From Pseudoxanthomonas mexicana (GTDB lineage Bacteria > Pseudomonadota > Gammaproteobacteria > Xanthomonadales > Xanthomonadaceae): a DNA stretch of 64,000 nt. Position 1 is the stretch's first letter, and every line of letters begins with the position of its first letter. Under the pieces are notes generated by a model. It saw nothing but the letters and a program-made list of their open reading frames with translations, searched no databases and was not told the origin of the DNA. A program made the translations under genes and the position numbers. Location: NCBI RefSeq assembly GCF_001556105.1, contig NZ_LSIF01000026.1, positions 22,405-86,404 on the forward strand, given 5' to 3'. Positions 28,573 through 37,338 of this stretch are shown piece by piece.

Positions 28573-30293
28573 TGCGGGCGCTGCTGCCGGGCCATGGGGC
28601 TTCGCGCGGCAGTGCGCTCGGACGCGCCCGGGTCCGGTTGCCGCATGTGCTCGATGTCGCCGAGCAGCACATCGGTGCGGACCAGATCGATGACGAACTG
28701 GCCCGCCTGCGCGACGCGGTCGATGCCACCCGCCACGAGATGCACAGCCTGCGCGTGCGCCTGCACGGCGCCCTGGCCAAGGAGGTCGGCGAGTTCCTCG
28801 ACCTGCACGCGCTGCTGCTGGACGATCCCGAACTGCTGCATGGTCTCGACGAACTGATCCGCACCGGGCGGTATTCGGCCGACTATGCCCTGCGGCTGCA
28901 GCGCGATCGGCTCGCCGCCGTCTTCGACGGCATGGACGACGCCTACCTCAAGAGCCGCATGGACGACCTCGACCATGTGATCGGCCGCATCCACGCGCAC
29001 CTGCACCAGCGCGCGGCCGATACGCCCGGCGTGGCCGGCGAGATCCTGGTCAGCGACAACGTGGCCCCGTCGGAACTGGCCGAACTCCAGCAGCACGGCG
29101 TGGTCGCGGTGGTCACCGCTGCCGGCAGCACGCTCTCGCACAGCGCGATCCTCGCACGCAGCCTGCACCTGCCGCTGGTGGTCGGCAACGCGCTGGCACT
29201 GCAGAAGATCAACGACGGCGACGTGCTGATGGTCGACGGCAGCACGGGCGAGGTGGTGGTCAATCCCGACCCGGACGACCTGCGCCGCTACCGCGAACGC
29301 CTGCGCGATGCCGCACGCGAAGCCCGTGAACTCGGCCGGCTGCGCTCCAAGCCCAGCCGCACCCGCGACGGCGTCGACATCGCGCTGTGGGCCAATGCCG
29401 AATCGCTCGAGGACGTGGCCAAGGCGCACACGCTCGGCGCCTCGGGCGTGGGCCTGTACCGCACCGAATTCCTGTTCCTGCAGCGGCGCGAGCTGCCCGG
29501 CGAAGACGAACAGTTCCAGGTCTACCGCGACCTGGTGCTCGGCATGGGGGGCCGCCCGGTGACCATCCGTACGCTCGACCTGGGCGCGGACAAGGCCGAC
29601 CGCACGGGGTTGGTGGTCGGCGACGAGGACAACCCGGCGCTGGGCCTGCGCGGCGTACGCCTGTCGCTGGCGCACGCCGGCGTGTTCGATACGCAGTTGC
29701 GCGCCATCCTGCGCGCCTCCAGCTATGGCCCGGTCCGCATCCTCGTGCCGATGGTCAGCAGCCGTGATGAGATCCTCGAGGTCCGTCGCCGGCTCCGGCG
29801 CGTCGCGCTGCAACTGGACAAGCAGGGGCACGAAATCGCCGGGCAGGTCGAGCTGGGCGCGATGATCGAGGTGCCCGCCGCGGCGATCGCCCTGCACGCC
29901 TTCGTCGACGTGGTGGACTTCGTCTCCATCGGCACCAATGACCTAGTGCAGTACCTGCTGGCGGCCGATCGCAACAACGACACCCTGGGCGAACTCTATT
30001 CGCCGCTGCATCCCGGCGTGTTGCGCCTGCTTCGCCACGTGATCCGCACGGGTGCCGAGCACGACATACCCGTGGCGATGTGCGGCGAGATCGCCGGCGA
30101 CGCCACGCTGGCGCCGATGTTGCTCGCGCTGGGCCTGCGCGAGTTCAGCCTGCACCCGGCCACGCTGCTGGAAGTGCGCCGGGCCATTCGCGAGGTCGAC
30201 CTGGCCGCACTGCAGGCGCGTACCGAAAAACTCCTGCAGGCACGCGACCGCGCCGGCATCGAGCGCTGGTTGAAGGCGGCCACGGCAAGCTAG
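28572..30293 (+). CDS. ptsI: Phosphoenolpyruvate-protein phosphotransferase (Enzyme I)
   Basis: A 573-residue Enzyme I, the entry point of the PTS. The active-site His is H190 in GSTLSHSAILARSLHLPLVV. The PEP-binding barrel shows LYRTEFLFLQR, TIRTLDLGADK and ALGLRGVRLSL, and the C-terminal part has GTNDLVQYLLAADRNND. There is no N-terminal GAF domain, so it is not the PtsP form. It ends the PTS unit. Confidence 0.95.
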   Translation: MRALLPGHGASRGSALGRARVRLPHVLDVAEQHIGADQIDDELARLRDAVDATRHEMHSLRVRLHGALAKEVGEFLDLHALLLDDPELLHGLDELIRTGRYSADYALRLQRDRLAAVFDGMDDAYLKSRMDDLDHVIGRIHAHLHQRAADTPGVAGEILVSDNVAPSELAELQQHGVVAVVTAAGSTLSHSAILARSLHLPLVVGNALALQKINDGDVLMVDGSTGEVVVNPDPDDLRRYRERLRDAAREARELGRLRSKPSRTRDGVDIALWANAESLEDVAKAHTLGASGVGLYRTEFLFLQRRELPGEDEQFQVYRDLVLGMGGRPVTIRTLDLGADKADRTGLVVGDEDNPALGLRGVRLSLAHAGVFDTQLRAILRASSYGPVRILVPMVSSRDEILEVRRRLRRVALQLDKQGHEIAGQVELGAMIEVPAAAIALHAFVDVVDFVSIGTNDLVQYLLAADRNNDTLGELYSPLHPGVLRLLRHVIRTGAEHDIPVAMCGEIAGDATLAPMLLALGLREFSLHPATLLEVRRAIREVDLAALQARTEKLLQARDRAGIERWLKAATAS

Positions 30294-30302
30294 TCGCCTG
30301 CG

Positions 30303-30367
30303 GTGGGAGCGACGTCAGTCGCGGCCGACCACCAGGGAGGCCCCATCGCGACTGACCTCGCTCCCAC
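30303..30367. repeat. REP-like inverted repeat, copy 1
   Basis: Arms of 21 bases (30303-30323 and 30347-30367) begin GTGGGAGCGACG and pair across a 23-base loop with one mismatch. The arm sequence is shared with the copies at 48362, 49267 and 50830. This copy lies between ptsI and mgtE, which point the same way. Confidence 0.85.
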
Positions 30368-30414
30368 GACCTCTAGTTCCCTTCCACAGGGTGTCCATAA
30401 ATCGTAGCCCGGGC

Positions 30415-30420
30415 GATAAT
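30415..30420 (+). promoter_or_regulatory. Candidate -10 element for mgtE
   Basis: GATAAT, 68 bases before the mgtE ATG. It lies just after REP-like copy 1, which supports a separate transcript for mgtE. No clear -35 box. Confidence 0.35.
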
Positions 30421-30487
30421 GGCGCTATGAACGCTTGATGCCCCGGTCGCATCCGCCTGACGGATCGGCCCCATTCCGGAGTACCGA

Positions 30488-31849
30488 ATGGTCGAAACCA
30501 TCCGCCACGACAAGACCGCACGCCAGTTGCGCCTGCTCTCCGACGCGCTCGACAGCGGTCGGCTGGGTCCCGTGCGGCGGTTGGTCAACACCTTGTCGCC
30601 TGCGGAAATCGGCAACCTGCTGGAATCGCTGCCGCCGGGCAAGCGCGAAGTCGTGTGGGGCCTGGTCGATCCCGAGGACGACGGCGAGGTGCTGGTGCAC
30701 GTCGGCGACGAGGTCCGCGAGAGCCTGCTGGCGGACATGGACACCGACGAGATCGTCGCCGCCGTCGAAGACCTCGACATCGACGACCTTGCCGACCTGG
30801 TCGAAGACCTGCCCGACACCGTCATCGACGAAGTCCTCAAGTCGATGGACCGCGAGAACCGCGAGCGCCTGGAACAGGTGCTGTCGTACGCCGAGGACAC
30901 CGCCGGCCGCCTGATGAACCCGGACGTGGTCACCGTGCGCGCCGACGTCAACGTCGACGTGGTGCTGCGCTACCTGCGCCTGCGTGGCGAACTGCCGGAC
31001 CATACCGATCACCTGTACGTGGTCAGCCGTCGCCACCAGTACCTCGGGCGCGTGCCGCTGGCCGCGCTGGTCACACACGAGGACACCACCCCGATCAACC
31101 GGCTGATCGACGACGAGCAGCCGGCCATCGACGTGGGCGAGAGCGCGCAGGAAGTCGCGCGCCAGTTTTCCGACCACGACTGGGTGTCGGCGCCGGTCGT
31201 GGACGACAACAACATCCTGCTCGGCCGCATCACCATCGACGACGTGGTCGACATCATCCGCGAGCAGGCCGAGCACCAGGCGCTGGGCGCCGCTGGCCTG
31301 GATGAGGACGAGGACCTGTTCTCGCCGGTCAAGCGCGCCGTGCGTGGCCGCGTGGTGTGGCTGGGCATCAACCTGTTCACCGCGTTCATGGCGGCCAGCG
31401 TGATCGGTCAGTTCGAGATGACGCTGGAGAAGATCGTCGCGCTCGCCGTGCTGATGCCCATCGTGGCCGGCATCGGCGGCAACGCCGCCGTGCAGGTGCT
31501 GACGCTGATGGTGCGCGGCCTCGCGCTGGGCCAGGTCGGCTCCAGCAATGCGCGCATCCTGTTGTGGAAAGAGATCCGCGTCGCGCTGATCAACGGCCTG
31601 CTGATCGGCGGCATCGTCGGAATCATCGCGTTCGTGTGGTTCCGCAGTCCGCTGCTGTCGCTGGTCATCGCATTGGCCCTGATCATCAATTTCTGCGCCG
31701 CGGCCACCGCTGGCGTGCTGCTGCCGCTGCTGCTGAAACGCATGAACATCGATCCCGCCGTCGCCGGCACCGTCGTCGTCACTGCGGTCACCGACGTGAT
31801 GGGCTTCTTCTGCTTCCTCGGTTTGGCGACGCTGATCCTGTTGCACTGA
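30488..31849 (+). CDS. mgtE: Magnesium transporter MgtE
   Basis: A 453-residue Mg2+ channel. An acidic helical N-domain (about residues 20-135) is followed by two CBS domains (AGRLMNPDVVTV; HDWVSAPVVDDNN), a plug helix and five membrane segments including VLMPIVAGIGGNAAVQVL. The acidic residues of the N-domain and CBS region form the Mg2+ sensor in the family. No Mg2+ riboswitch is seen upstream. Confidence 0.94.
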   Translation: MVETIRHDKTARQLRLLSDALDSGRLGPVRRLVNTLSPAEIGNLLESLPPGKREVVWGLVDPEDDGEVLVHVGDEVRESLLADMDTDEIVAAVEDLDIDDLADLVEDLPDTVIDEVLKSMDRENRERLEQVLSYAEDTAGRLMNPDVVTVRADVNVDVVLRYLRLRGELPDHTDHLYVVSRRHQYLGRVPLAALVTHEDTTPINRLIDDEQPAIDVGESAQEVARQFSDHDWVSAPVVDDNNILLGRITIDDVVDIIREQAEHQALGAAGLDEDEDLFSPVKRAVRGRVVWLGINLFTAFMAASVIGQFEMTLEKIVALAVLMPIVAGIGGNAAVQVLTLMVRGLALGQVGSSNARILLWKEIRVALINGLLIGGIVGIIAFVWFRSPLLSLVIALALIINFCAAATAGVLLPLLLKRMNIDPAVAGTVVVTAVTDVMGFFCFLGLATLILLH

Positions 31850-31858
31850 GACCAGCAC

Positions 31859-32470
31859 GTGGAACGACTCGGCAAGCTCAGCGAATGGAACGACGACCGC
31901 GGCTTCGGCTTCATCGCGCCGCTCGATGGCGAACCCGCCCGCGTGTTCTTCCACATCCGCGACTACCGGCTGGACGGACGCCGGCCCGAGGTCGGCGAGC
32001 TGGTGAAGTTCACGGCGCAACGCCAGCCCGATGGCAAGTGGCGTGCGCAGGCCGTGCAACGGACCGTCCCTGCGGTGCGTCGCGCCAGTCCGGCGACGCC
32101 TGCACGCACTGCATCACGTCCGCCATCGGTCGTTCCGGGCGCGGTGGCCGTGTTCGCGTACGCGCTGCTGATCGCGTGGGCGATCCGCGCAGGCCGCCTT
32201 CCGTTCGAGACGATGTTCCTGCCGATGATCCTGTCGGCGATCACCTACGTGGTCTACGCGCTGGACAAGCATGCCGCGCAGACCGGCCGCTGGCGCACGC
32301 AGGAAACCACGCTACACCTGCTGGAACTGCTGGGCGGTTGGCCCGGCGCATGGATCGCGCAGCAGACACTGCGGCACAAGTCGCGCAAGCCCCGCTACCG
32401 CGTCGTGTTCTGGACGATGGTGGTGCTTCATGTCGCCGTCGTGGGGACATGGCTATGGACGCAGCATTGA
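31859..32470 (+). CDS. Cold-shock domain / DUF1294 membrane fusion protein
   Basis: A 203-residue two-part protein with a GTG start. Residues 1-60 are a cold-shock domain with RNP1-like GFGFIAP and RNP2-like VFFHI. A Pro/Ala/Arg linker follows, then a DUF1294 membrane region (about 90-203) with three or four spans and YALDKHAAQTGRWRTQE. RNA or single-strand DNA binding at the membrane is plausible but unproven. It starts 9 bases after mgtE. Confidence 0.83.
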   Translation: MERLGKLSEWNDDRGFGFIAPLDGEPARVFFHIRDYRLDGRRPEVGELVKFTAQRQPDGKWRAQAVQRTVPAVRRASPATPARTASRPPSVVPGAVAVFAYALLIAWAIRAGRLPFETMFLPMILSAITYVVYALDKHAAQTGRWRTQETTLHLLELLGGWPGAWIAQQTLRHKSRKPRYRVVFWTMVVLHVAVVGTWLWTQH

Positions 32471-32578
32471 ACCGGGCGTCGTCGCGCGCTTCCGCATTGC
32501 CGGCCCGATAACGCGCTCCTGACGCACGGCCCCCGGGTCGGGCACTTCCTACGCACGGCCGCGGCATGTGCCGATCCC

Positions 32579-32596
32579 CGCGTTCGATCGAACGCG
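32579..32596. promoter_or_regulatory. 18-base perfect palindrome upstream of ligE-type gene
   Basis: CGCGTTCGATCGAACGCG reads the same on both strands. It ends 34 bases before the exported ligase start, where an operator for a dimeric regulator would fit. No regulator is assigned. Confidence 0.4.
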
Positions 32597-32630
32597 CGAC
32601 GCTGACGTCCCTTCGGCCCGGTTCGCCGCC

Positions 32631-33479
32631 ATGCGCCTGCTGCTGTCCGTCCTGCTCTGCCTGCTGACCTGGCCTGCCCTGTCGTCGCCACCCGATCCGA
32701 TGCTGGCGACCACGTACCGCAACGGCGTGCCCGTCAGCGGGTTCCTGGTCAGCGAGAAGCTGGACGGTGTGCGTGCCCGCTGGGATGGCCGGGCACTATG
32801 GACACGTGGCGGTGCGCGTATCGCGGCGCCGCCGACGTTCACGCGCGGCTGGCCAGCCGACCCCATGGACGGCGAACTGTGGATCGCACGCGGCCGCTTC
32901 GACGAGGTCAGCGCACTCGTCCGCCGCATCGGCACCGATCCGCAGGCGTGGCAGCGTGTACGCTTCATGGCCTTCGACCTGCCGGCACATAAGGGACCGT
33001 TCGTTGATCGGGCCGCGCAGATGCGCACCGTGGTGTTGGCCGCTCGCAGCACGCACTTGGTGATGATTCCGCAGCAGCGATTCAACACCGCCGCCGAGCT
33101 GGAGGCAGAACTGGCCCGCGTGGTCGCCGCCGGCGGCGAGGGTCTGATGCTGCATCGACGCACGGCGCTTTACCGGTCCGGGCGCAGCGAGGACCTGCTC
33201 AAGTACAAACCCCACGAAGACGCGGAGGCGCAGGTAGTCGCGCACCTGCCCGGCAAGGGCAAGTACACAGGCATGCTGGGGGCATTGCAGGTGCGCACGC
33301 CGGAGGGCCTGCGCTTCCGACTGGGCACCGGCTTCACCGATGCCCAGCGCGTCACGCCACCGCCATTGGGCGTGTGGGTGACCTATCGCTACAACGGCTA
33401 TACCTCGACCGGACTGCCGCGTTTCGCCCGCTTCATGCGGGTGCGCGACGACCGACCTCTGCCAGAGCCGAAACACTGA
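32631..33479 (+). CDS. Exported ATP-dependent DNA ligase (LigE type)
   Basis: A 282-residue minimal ATP-dependent ligase with an N-terminal signal peptide (RLLLSVLLCLLTWPALS), hence probably periplasmic. Motif I is EKLDGVRARW with catalytic K43. Motif III-like PMDGELW, motif IV GEGLMLHR and motif V LLKYKPHEDAEAQV follow. An OB-fold completes it; there is no DNA-binding domain. LigE enzymes are found in many proteobacteria and are proposed to act on extracellular or incoming DNA. ATG 32631 is chosen because the signal peptide starts there. Confidence 0.88.
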   Translation: MRLLLSVLLCLLTWPALSSPPDPMLATTYRNGVPVSGFLVSEKLDGVRARWDGRALWTRGGARIAAPPTFTRGWPADPMDGELWIARGRFDEVSALVRRIGTDPQAWQRVRFMAFDLPAHKGPFVDRAAQMRTVVLAARSTHLVMIPQQRFNTAAELEAELARVVAAGGEGLMLHRRTALYRSGRSEDLLKYKPHEDAEAQVVAHLPGKGKYTGMLGALQVRTPEGLRFRLGTGFTDAQRVTPPPLGVWVTYRYNGYTSTGLPRFARFMRVRDDRPLPEPKH

Positions 33480-33555
33480 CGCCGTGGATCGGCGCGACAC
33501 TGCCCGTTGCGCAACCGGGTATGCTGCCGCGCGTTACCCTCGGACCGCGACCGCC

Positions 33556-34356
33556 ATGCGTTCTCTCGCCACCGCCTGCCTGGGCCTGCTGCTCCTGATG
33601 ACCGCCTGCACCACGACCGCTCCCATGAAGACCACCGGCGAATTCGTCGCGCGCGAGGTCACGCTGCAAGGCAAGACCCACCGCTACCAGGTGTTCGTGC
33701 CCGCCGCGCGCTTCCGCAGTGGCAAGCCGCCGGTGGTGCTGTTCCTCAACGGATCAGGCGAGCGCGGCCGCGATGGCGTGAAGCAGACGATGGCCGGCCT
33801 GGGCCCGTACCTGCGCCAGCACGCGGATACGTTCCCGGGCATCGTCGTGTTCCCGCAGGCGCCCGATGACACGGAATGGACCGAAGCCGCCGGCCCCATC
33901 GCCTTCGCGACGCTGGACGCGGCGATGGGCGAGTTCAACGGCGATCCGGACCGTGTGTCGCTGACCGGCATGTCGATGGGTGGCTACGGCACCTGGGAAC
34001 TGGCATTGCAGCAGCCCACGCGCTTTGCCGCGCTGGTGCCGGTCTGCGGCGGCATCACCGTCGACTGGACCGATGCACGGCCCGGCCTGCGCGTGCACAG
34101 CGTCGGCCATGCCGCCGACCCGTTCGCCGCCGCCGCGCAGCGCCTGAAGGACATACCGGTGTGGATCTTCCACGGCGGCCAGGACAATGTGGTGCCACCG
34201 TCGCAGTCGCGCCGCATGGACGCCGCGCTGAAGGCAGCCGGCGCACGCGATGCGCGTTACACCGAATTTCCCGATGCCGACCACAACAGCTGGGACGCGA
34301 CCTACGCCTACACACCGATGTGGGACTGGCTGTTCGCGCAGAAGCGCGGGCGCTGA
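33556..34356 (+). CDS. Lipoprotein alpha/beta hydrolase (phospholipase/carboxylesterase-like)
   Basis: A 266-residue hydrolase with a lipoprotein signal (LLLLMTAC, lipidated C18). The nucleophile elbow is GMSMGG with S140. The acid is in GGQDNVVP and the His in PDADHNSWD. It resembles secreted feruloyl-esterase-like or putative-esterase proteins; the substrate is unknown. A 92-residue gene follows after 3 bases. Confidence 0.85.
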   Translation: MRSLATACLGLLLLMTACTTTAPMKTTGEFVAREVTLQGKTHRYQVFVPAARFRSGKPPVVLFLNGSGERGRDGVKQTMAGLGPYLRQHADTFPGIVVFPQAPDDTEWTEAAGPIAFATLDAAMGEFNGDPDRVSLTGMSMGGYGTWELALQQPTRFAALVPVCGGITVDWTDARPGLRVHSVGHAADPFAAAAQRLKDIPVWIFHGGQDNVVPPSQSRRMDAALKAAGARDARYTEFPDADHNSWDATYAYTPMWDWLFAQKRGR

Positions 34357-34359
34357 TCG

Positions 34360-34638
34360 ATGGCCGAGCTCGTCCCCGACTACTTCACCGCCGGCTGGCG
34401 CGAACGCGACCTGGCCTGCCCCTGCGGCTGGCACGGCGACAGCCGCGCGATGGCGATGGAGCTGCATGACGCCGTCACCGATTACGCCTGCCCGACATGC
34501 GGCAACCTGCTGCTGATCGTGTCGCATCCCTCGCTGGACCAGGTGCGCGCCGCCGCCGTGGGCGGAAACGACGAGGCACTGGCCCAGTTGGCCATCATCG
34601 AGGAAGCCCTCGGGCGCTTTCCCGCTGGGTCCGGTTGA
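34360..34638 (+). CDS. Small zinc-ribbon-like protein, unknown function
   Basis: A 92-residue soluble protein that I cannot name. A CPCGW motif near residue 20 and CPTCGN near residue 45 suggest a four-Cys zinc ribbon. An acidic helical C-terminus follows. It is 3 bases from the lipoprotein hydrolase gene and likely in the same transcript. Confidence 0.7.
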   Translation: MAELVPDYFTAGWRERDLACPCGWHGDSRAMAMELHDAVTDYACPTCGNLLLIVSHPSLDQVRAAAVGGNDEALAQLAIIEEALGRFPAGSG

Positions 34639-34784
34639 TCCGCTGGCACGTCCCGCGTCACGCTTCCGGCGCCTGCGCCGGCGGCCGGGCCCGCCGCCCC
34701 TCAACCTGTGCCCAGGGCGGCCGATAACCCGGCATCCCCTGGTGGCTGACGGGCATCCGCCCATGGCCGTGCGAGCATCTTTCG
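34639..34784. other. Short gap before the diguanylate cyclase gene
   Basis: A very GC-rich 146-base stretch with no gene, no T-run and no obvious promoter. Confidence 0.4.
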
Positions 34785-36344
34785 ATGGCAGACGTAGCCG
34801 ACGACAACTCCGGAGTGACTGGCGGCTTCCGTCGCTTGTGGTCGCGTCGCCGCGAGGCGGCCGCGCCTGCGTCGCATGAGCTCGCCATGACGAAGGCGGC
34901 CAAGGCCGGACCGGCGATCAGCAGCGCGCAGCTGCAGGCACTGTTCGCGCACGCCGAGGAACCCGCCACGCTGCTGTCCGCGTTCGCCGACGGTGTCGCC
35001 GGCCTTCCGGGCGAACTCCACGGCATGGGCGAGCGCCTGCAATCCGCTCACACCGACAGCGACTGGCCGCGTTACGGCCGAGCGCTGCGGCAGCTGATAG
35101 ACAAGTACATCCGCACGGTCCAGGACGAGCCGCTGGCCGGCGAAGCCGAACAGTTGCGCGACCTGCTGCACCAGTTGCTCGTCGGCGGCATGGAGCAACT
35201 GCTGCGCGACGACGGCGCGTTGTTGCCGCAGGCGCATGCGCTGGCGGACCGGGTGCGGCAATGGCAGGCCAGCCAACCGATCGTCGATCTCGGCACCGAC
35301 CTGCGCGACCTCTGCCAACAAGTGGGCCAGCGCACGCATGAGGTGGACGACGCGCAGGAACTGATGCGCAGCCTGTTCGACCTGCTGCTGGAAAACGTCG
35401 GCGAACTGATCGAGGACGGCAGCTGGCTGCAGGACCAGATAGGCGCCGTGCGGCAACTGCTCGCCGGTCCCCTCGACCGCACGGCACTGGAACAGACCCG
35501 CGCCGGCCTGCGTGAAGTGATCTACAAGCAGGGCCTGCTGAAGCAGGGCCTGGCCGAATCGAAAGCGTCGATGAAGGACATGATGGTGACCTTCGTCGAA
35601 CGGCTGGACGGGATGGCCAGCAGCACCGGCGAATACCACGACCGCATCAGTTTCCATGCACAGGCCGTGCGCGACAGCCGCAGCATCGCCGAGCTGGGCA
35701 GGCGGATGGAAGACATCCTGGACGACACCGCACAGGTGCAGGCGCAGGCACTGCGCGCGCGCGACAGCCTGCTGGAGGCGCGTCGCGAAGTGGAAGAAGC
35801 CGAACGGCGCGTGATGAACCTGGAGCAGGAACTGCAGTCCGTCTCCGAACTGGTCCGCGTAGACCAGCTGACCGAAGCGCTGAACCGGCGTGGCTTCGAC
35901 GAGCTGTTCAAGCGCGAATCGGTGCGTGCCGTGCGCAGTGGCCAGACGCTGAGCCTCGCCTTGCTGGACCTCGACGATTTCCGCCACATCAACGCCGCAC
36001 ACGGCCATCTGGGCGGCGACGCGGCGCTGTGCCACGTCGTGACGCTGGCACGGGCGACCTTGCGCGCCAGCGACGCTGTCGCCCGGTTCGGCGGCGAGGA
36101 ATTCGTGCTGCTGCTGCCGGAAACCAGCTTCCTGGAAGCGATGGGCACGCTGGAACGCCTGCGCGACCGGATGGCACACAAGCCCCTGGTCTACGAGGGT
36201 CGCGGCATCCTGGTGACCTTCAGTGCAGGCGTCGCCCGCTGGCAGCCGGGAGAATCGCAGGACGAACTGCTCGCGCGCGCCGACCGTGCCATGTACCAGG
36301 CCAAGCAGGCCGGCAAGAACCGCGTGGTGGCGGCGGCGGACTAA
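34785..36344 (+). CDS. Diguanylate cyclase with GGEEF active site and I-site
   Basis: A 519-residue protein. The first 340 residues are predicted mainly helical with no membrane span and no domain I recognise. A short coiled coil (RREVEEAERRVMNLEQEL) precedes a C-terminal GGDEF domain with GGEEF at 436-440. RASD at 427-430, five residues before it, is an intact inhibitory I-site, so product feedback is expected. It makes cyclic di-GMP. Its 3' end faces pyrB. Confidence 0.88.
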   Translation: MADVADDNSGVTGGFRRLWSRRREAAAPASHELAMTKAAKAGPAISSAQLQALFAHAEEPATLLSAFADGVAGLPGELHGMGERLQSAHTDSDWPRYGRALRQLIDKYIRTVQDEPLAGEAEQLRDLLHQLLVGGMEQLLRDDGALLPQAHALADRVRQWQASQPIVDLGTDLRDLCQQVGQRTHEVDDAQELMRSLFDLLLENVGELIEDGSWLQDQIGAVRQLLAGPLDRTALEQTRAGLREVIYKQGLLKQGLAESKASMKDMMVTFVERLDGMASSTGEYHDRISFHAQAVRDSRSIAELGRRMEDILDDTAQVQAQALRARDSLLEARREVEEAERRVMNLEQELQSVSELVRVDQLTEALNRRGFDELFKRESVRAVRSGQTLSLALLDLDDFRHINAAHGHLGGDAALCHVVTLARATLRASDAVARFGGEEFVLLLPETSFLEAMGTLERLRDRMAHKPLVYEGRGILVTFSAGVARWQPGESQDELLARADRAMYQAKQAGKNRVVAAAD

Positions 36345-36374
36345 GGCGTCGTCCGACGGCAGCGCCTCGACGCC
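36345..36374. terminator. Stem-loop between convergent cyclase and pyrB genes
   Basis: GGCGTCG (36345-36351) and CGACGCC (36368-36374) pair across 16 bases and fill the gap between the two stop codons. There is no T-run, so its strength is uncertain. Confidence 0.35.
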
Positions 36375-37319
36375 TCAGGCCAGCAGCATCTCCAGCACCG
36401 CCATGCGGATGGCGACGCCGTTGCTGACCTGGCGCAGCACCAGCGACTGCGGACCGTCGGCCACCTCGTCGGTGATCTCCACACCACGGTTGATCGGACC
36501 GGGGTGCAGCACCACCGCGTCCTTCGCCGCACGCGCCAGTCGCGTCGTGGTCAGCCCGTACTCGCGGTGGTAATCCTCCAGCGAGGCCACCAGGCCTTCC
36601 TCCATGCGCTCGCGCTGCAGGCGCAGCATCATCACCACGTCGACGCCCTCGAGCATGGCGTCGAAATCCTGTCCCACGCGGCAGCCGGCCAGCGTGCCGT
36701 CGTCCGGCAGCAGCGACTGCGGGCCGCACACACGGATCTCGCCCGCGCCCAGCGTCTTCAGCGCATGCAGGTCCGAGCGTGCCACGCGCGAGTGGTTCAC
36801 GTCGCCCACCATCAGTACCTTCAGGCGCGAGAAGTCGGCGCCCTTGGCCTGGCGGATCGTCAGCACGTCCAGCAGACCCTGCGTGGGATGCGCGCTGCGG
36901 CCATCGCCGGCGTTGATCAGCGCCGTGCCTTCGCCGGCTTCCGCCGCCAGCGCCTCGACCGCGCCATCGTCGGCATGACGGACCACGAAGCCGCGCACGC
37001 CCATCGCTTCCAGGTTGCGCAGCGTGTCGCGCGCGGTCTCGCCCTTGCGCGTGGACGACGTGGATGCATCGACATTCAGCACGTCCGCACCCAAGCGTTG
37101 CGCGGCGATGTGGAACGAACTGCGGGTGCGCGTGGACGGTTCGAAGAACAGCGTGCAGATCGTGGTGCCGTCGAGTACCTGCCGGCGTGGCGTGCGGCCG
37201 AGCGCGGCATCGCGGATCTGGCCGGCACGGTCGATCAGCCGGCACAGTGTTTCGCGCGGCAGTCCATCAAGGGTGAGCAGGTGGCGCAGGCGTCCGTCGG
37301 AATCGAGTTGTAGGGTCAT
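36375..37319 (-). CDS. pyrB: Aspartate carbamoyltransferase catalytic subunit
   Basis: A 314-residue enzyme for the second step of pyrimidine synthesis. The carbamoyl-phosphate site is FFEPSTRTRSSF; MVGDVNHSRVARS and HPGPINRGVEI are also present. There is no pyrI or pyrC next to it. It follows ruvX by 19 bases on the minus strand. In pseudomonads yqgE, yqgF and pyrB are likewise clustered, with pyrR between. Confidence 0.95.
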   Translation of the reverse strand: MTLQLDSDGRLRHLLTLDGLPRETLCRLIDRAGQIRDAALGRTPRRQVLDGTTICTLFFEPSTRTRSSFHIAAQRLGADVLNVDASTSSTRKGETARDTLRNLEAMGVRGFVVRHADDGAVEALAAEAGEGTALINAGDGRSAHPTQGLLDVLTIRQAKGADFSRLKVLMVGDVNHSRVARSDLHALKTLGAGEIRVCGPQSLLPDDGTLAGCRVGQDFDAMLEGVDVVMMLRLQRERMEEGLVASLEDYHREYGLTTTRLARAAKDAVVLHPGPINRGVEITDEVADGPQSLVLRQVSNGVAIRMAVLEMLLA

Positions 37320-37338
37320 GGGGCGTGGTCGGGAGGAG

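Noticed and set aside
27987..29897. 636-codon minus-strand open frame opposite EIIA, ptsH and ptsI
   Set aside because: Antisense shadow of three well-defined PTS genes.
30294..30487. Possible Mg2+ riboswitch before mgtE
   Set aside because: The space is largely taken by a REP-like hairpin, and no M-box or other riboswitch core is visible.
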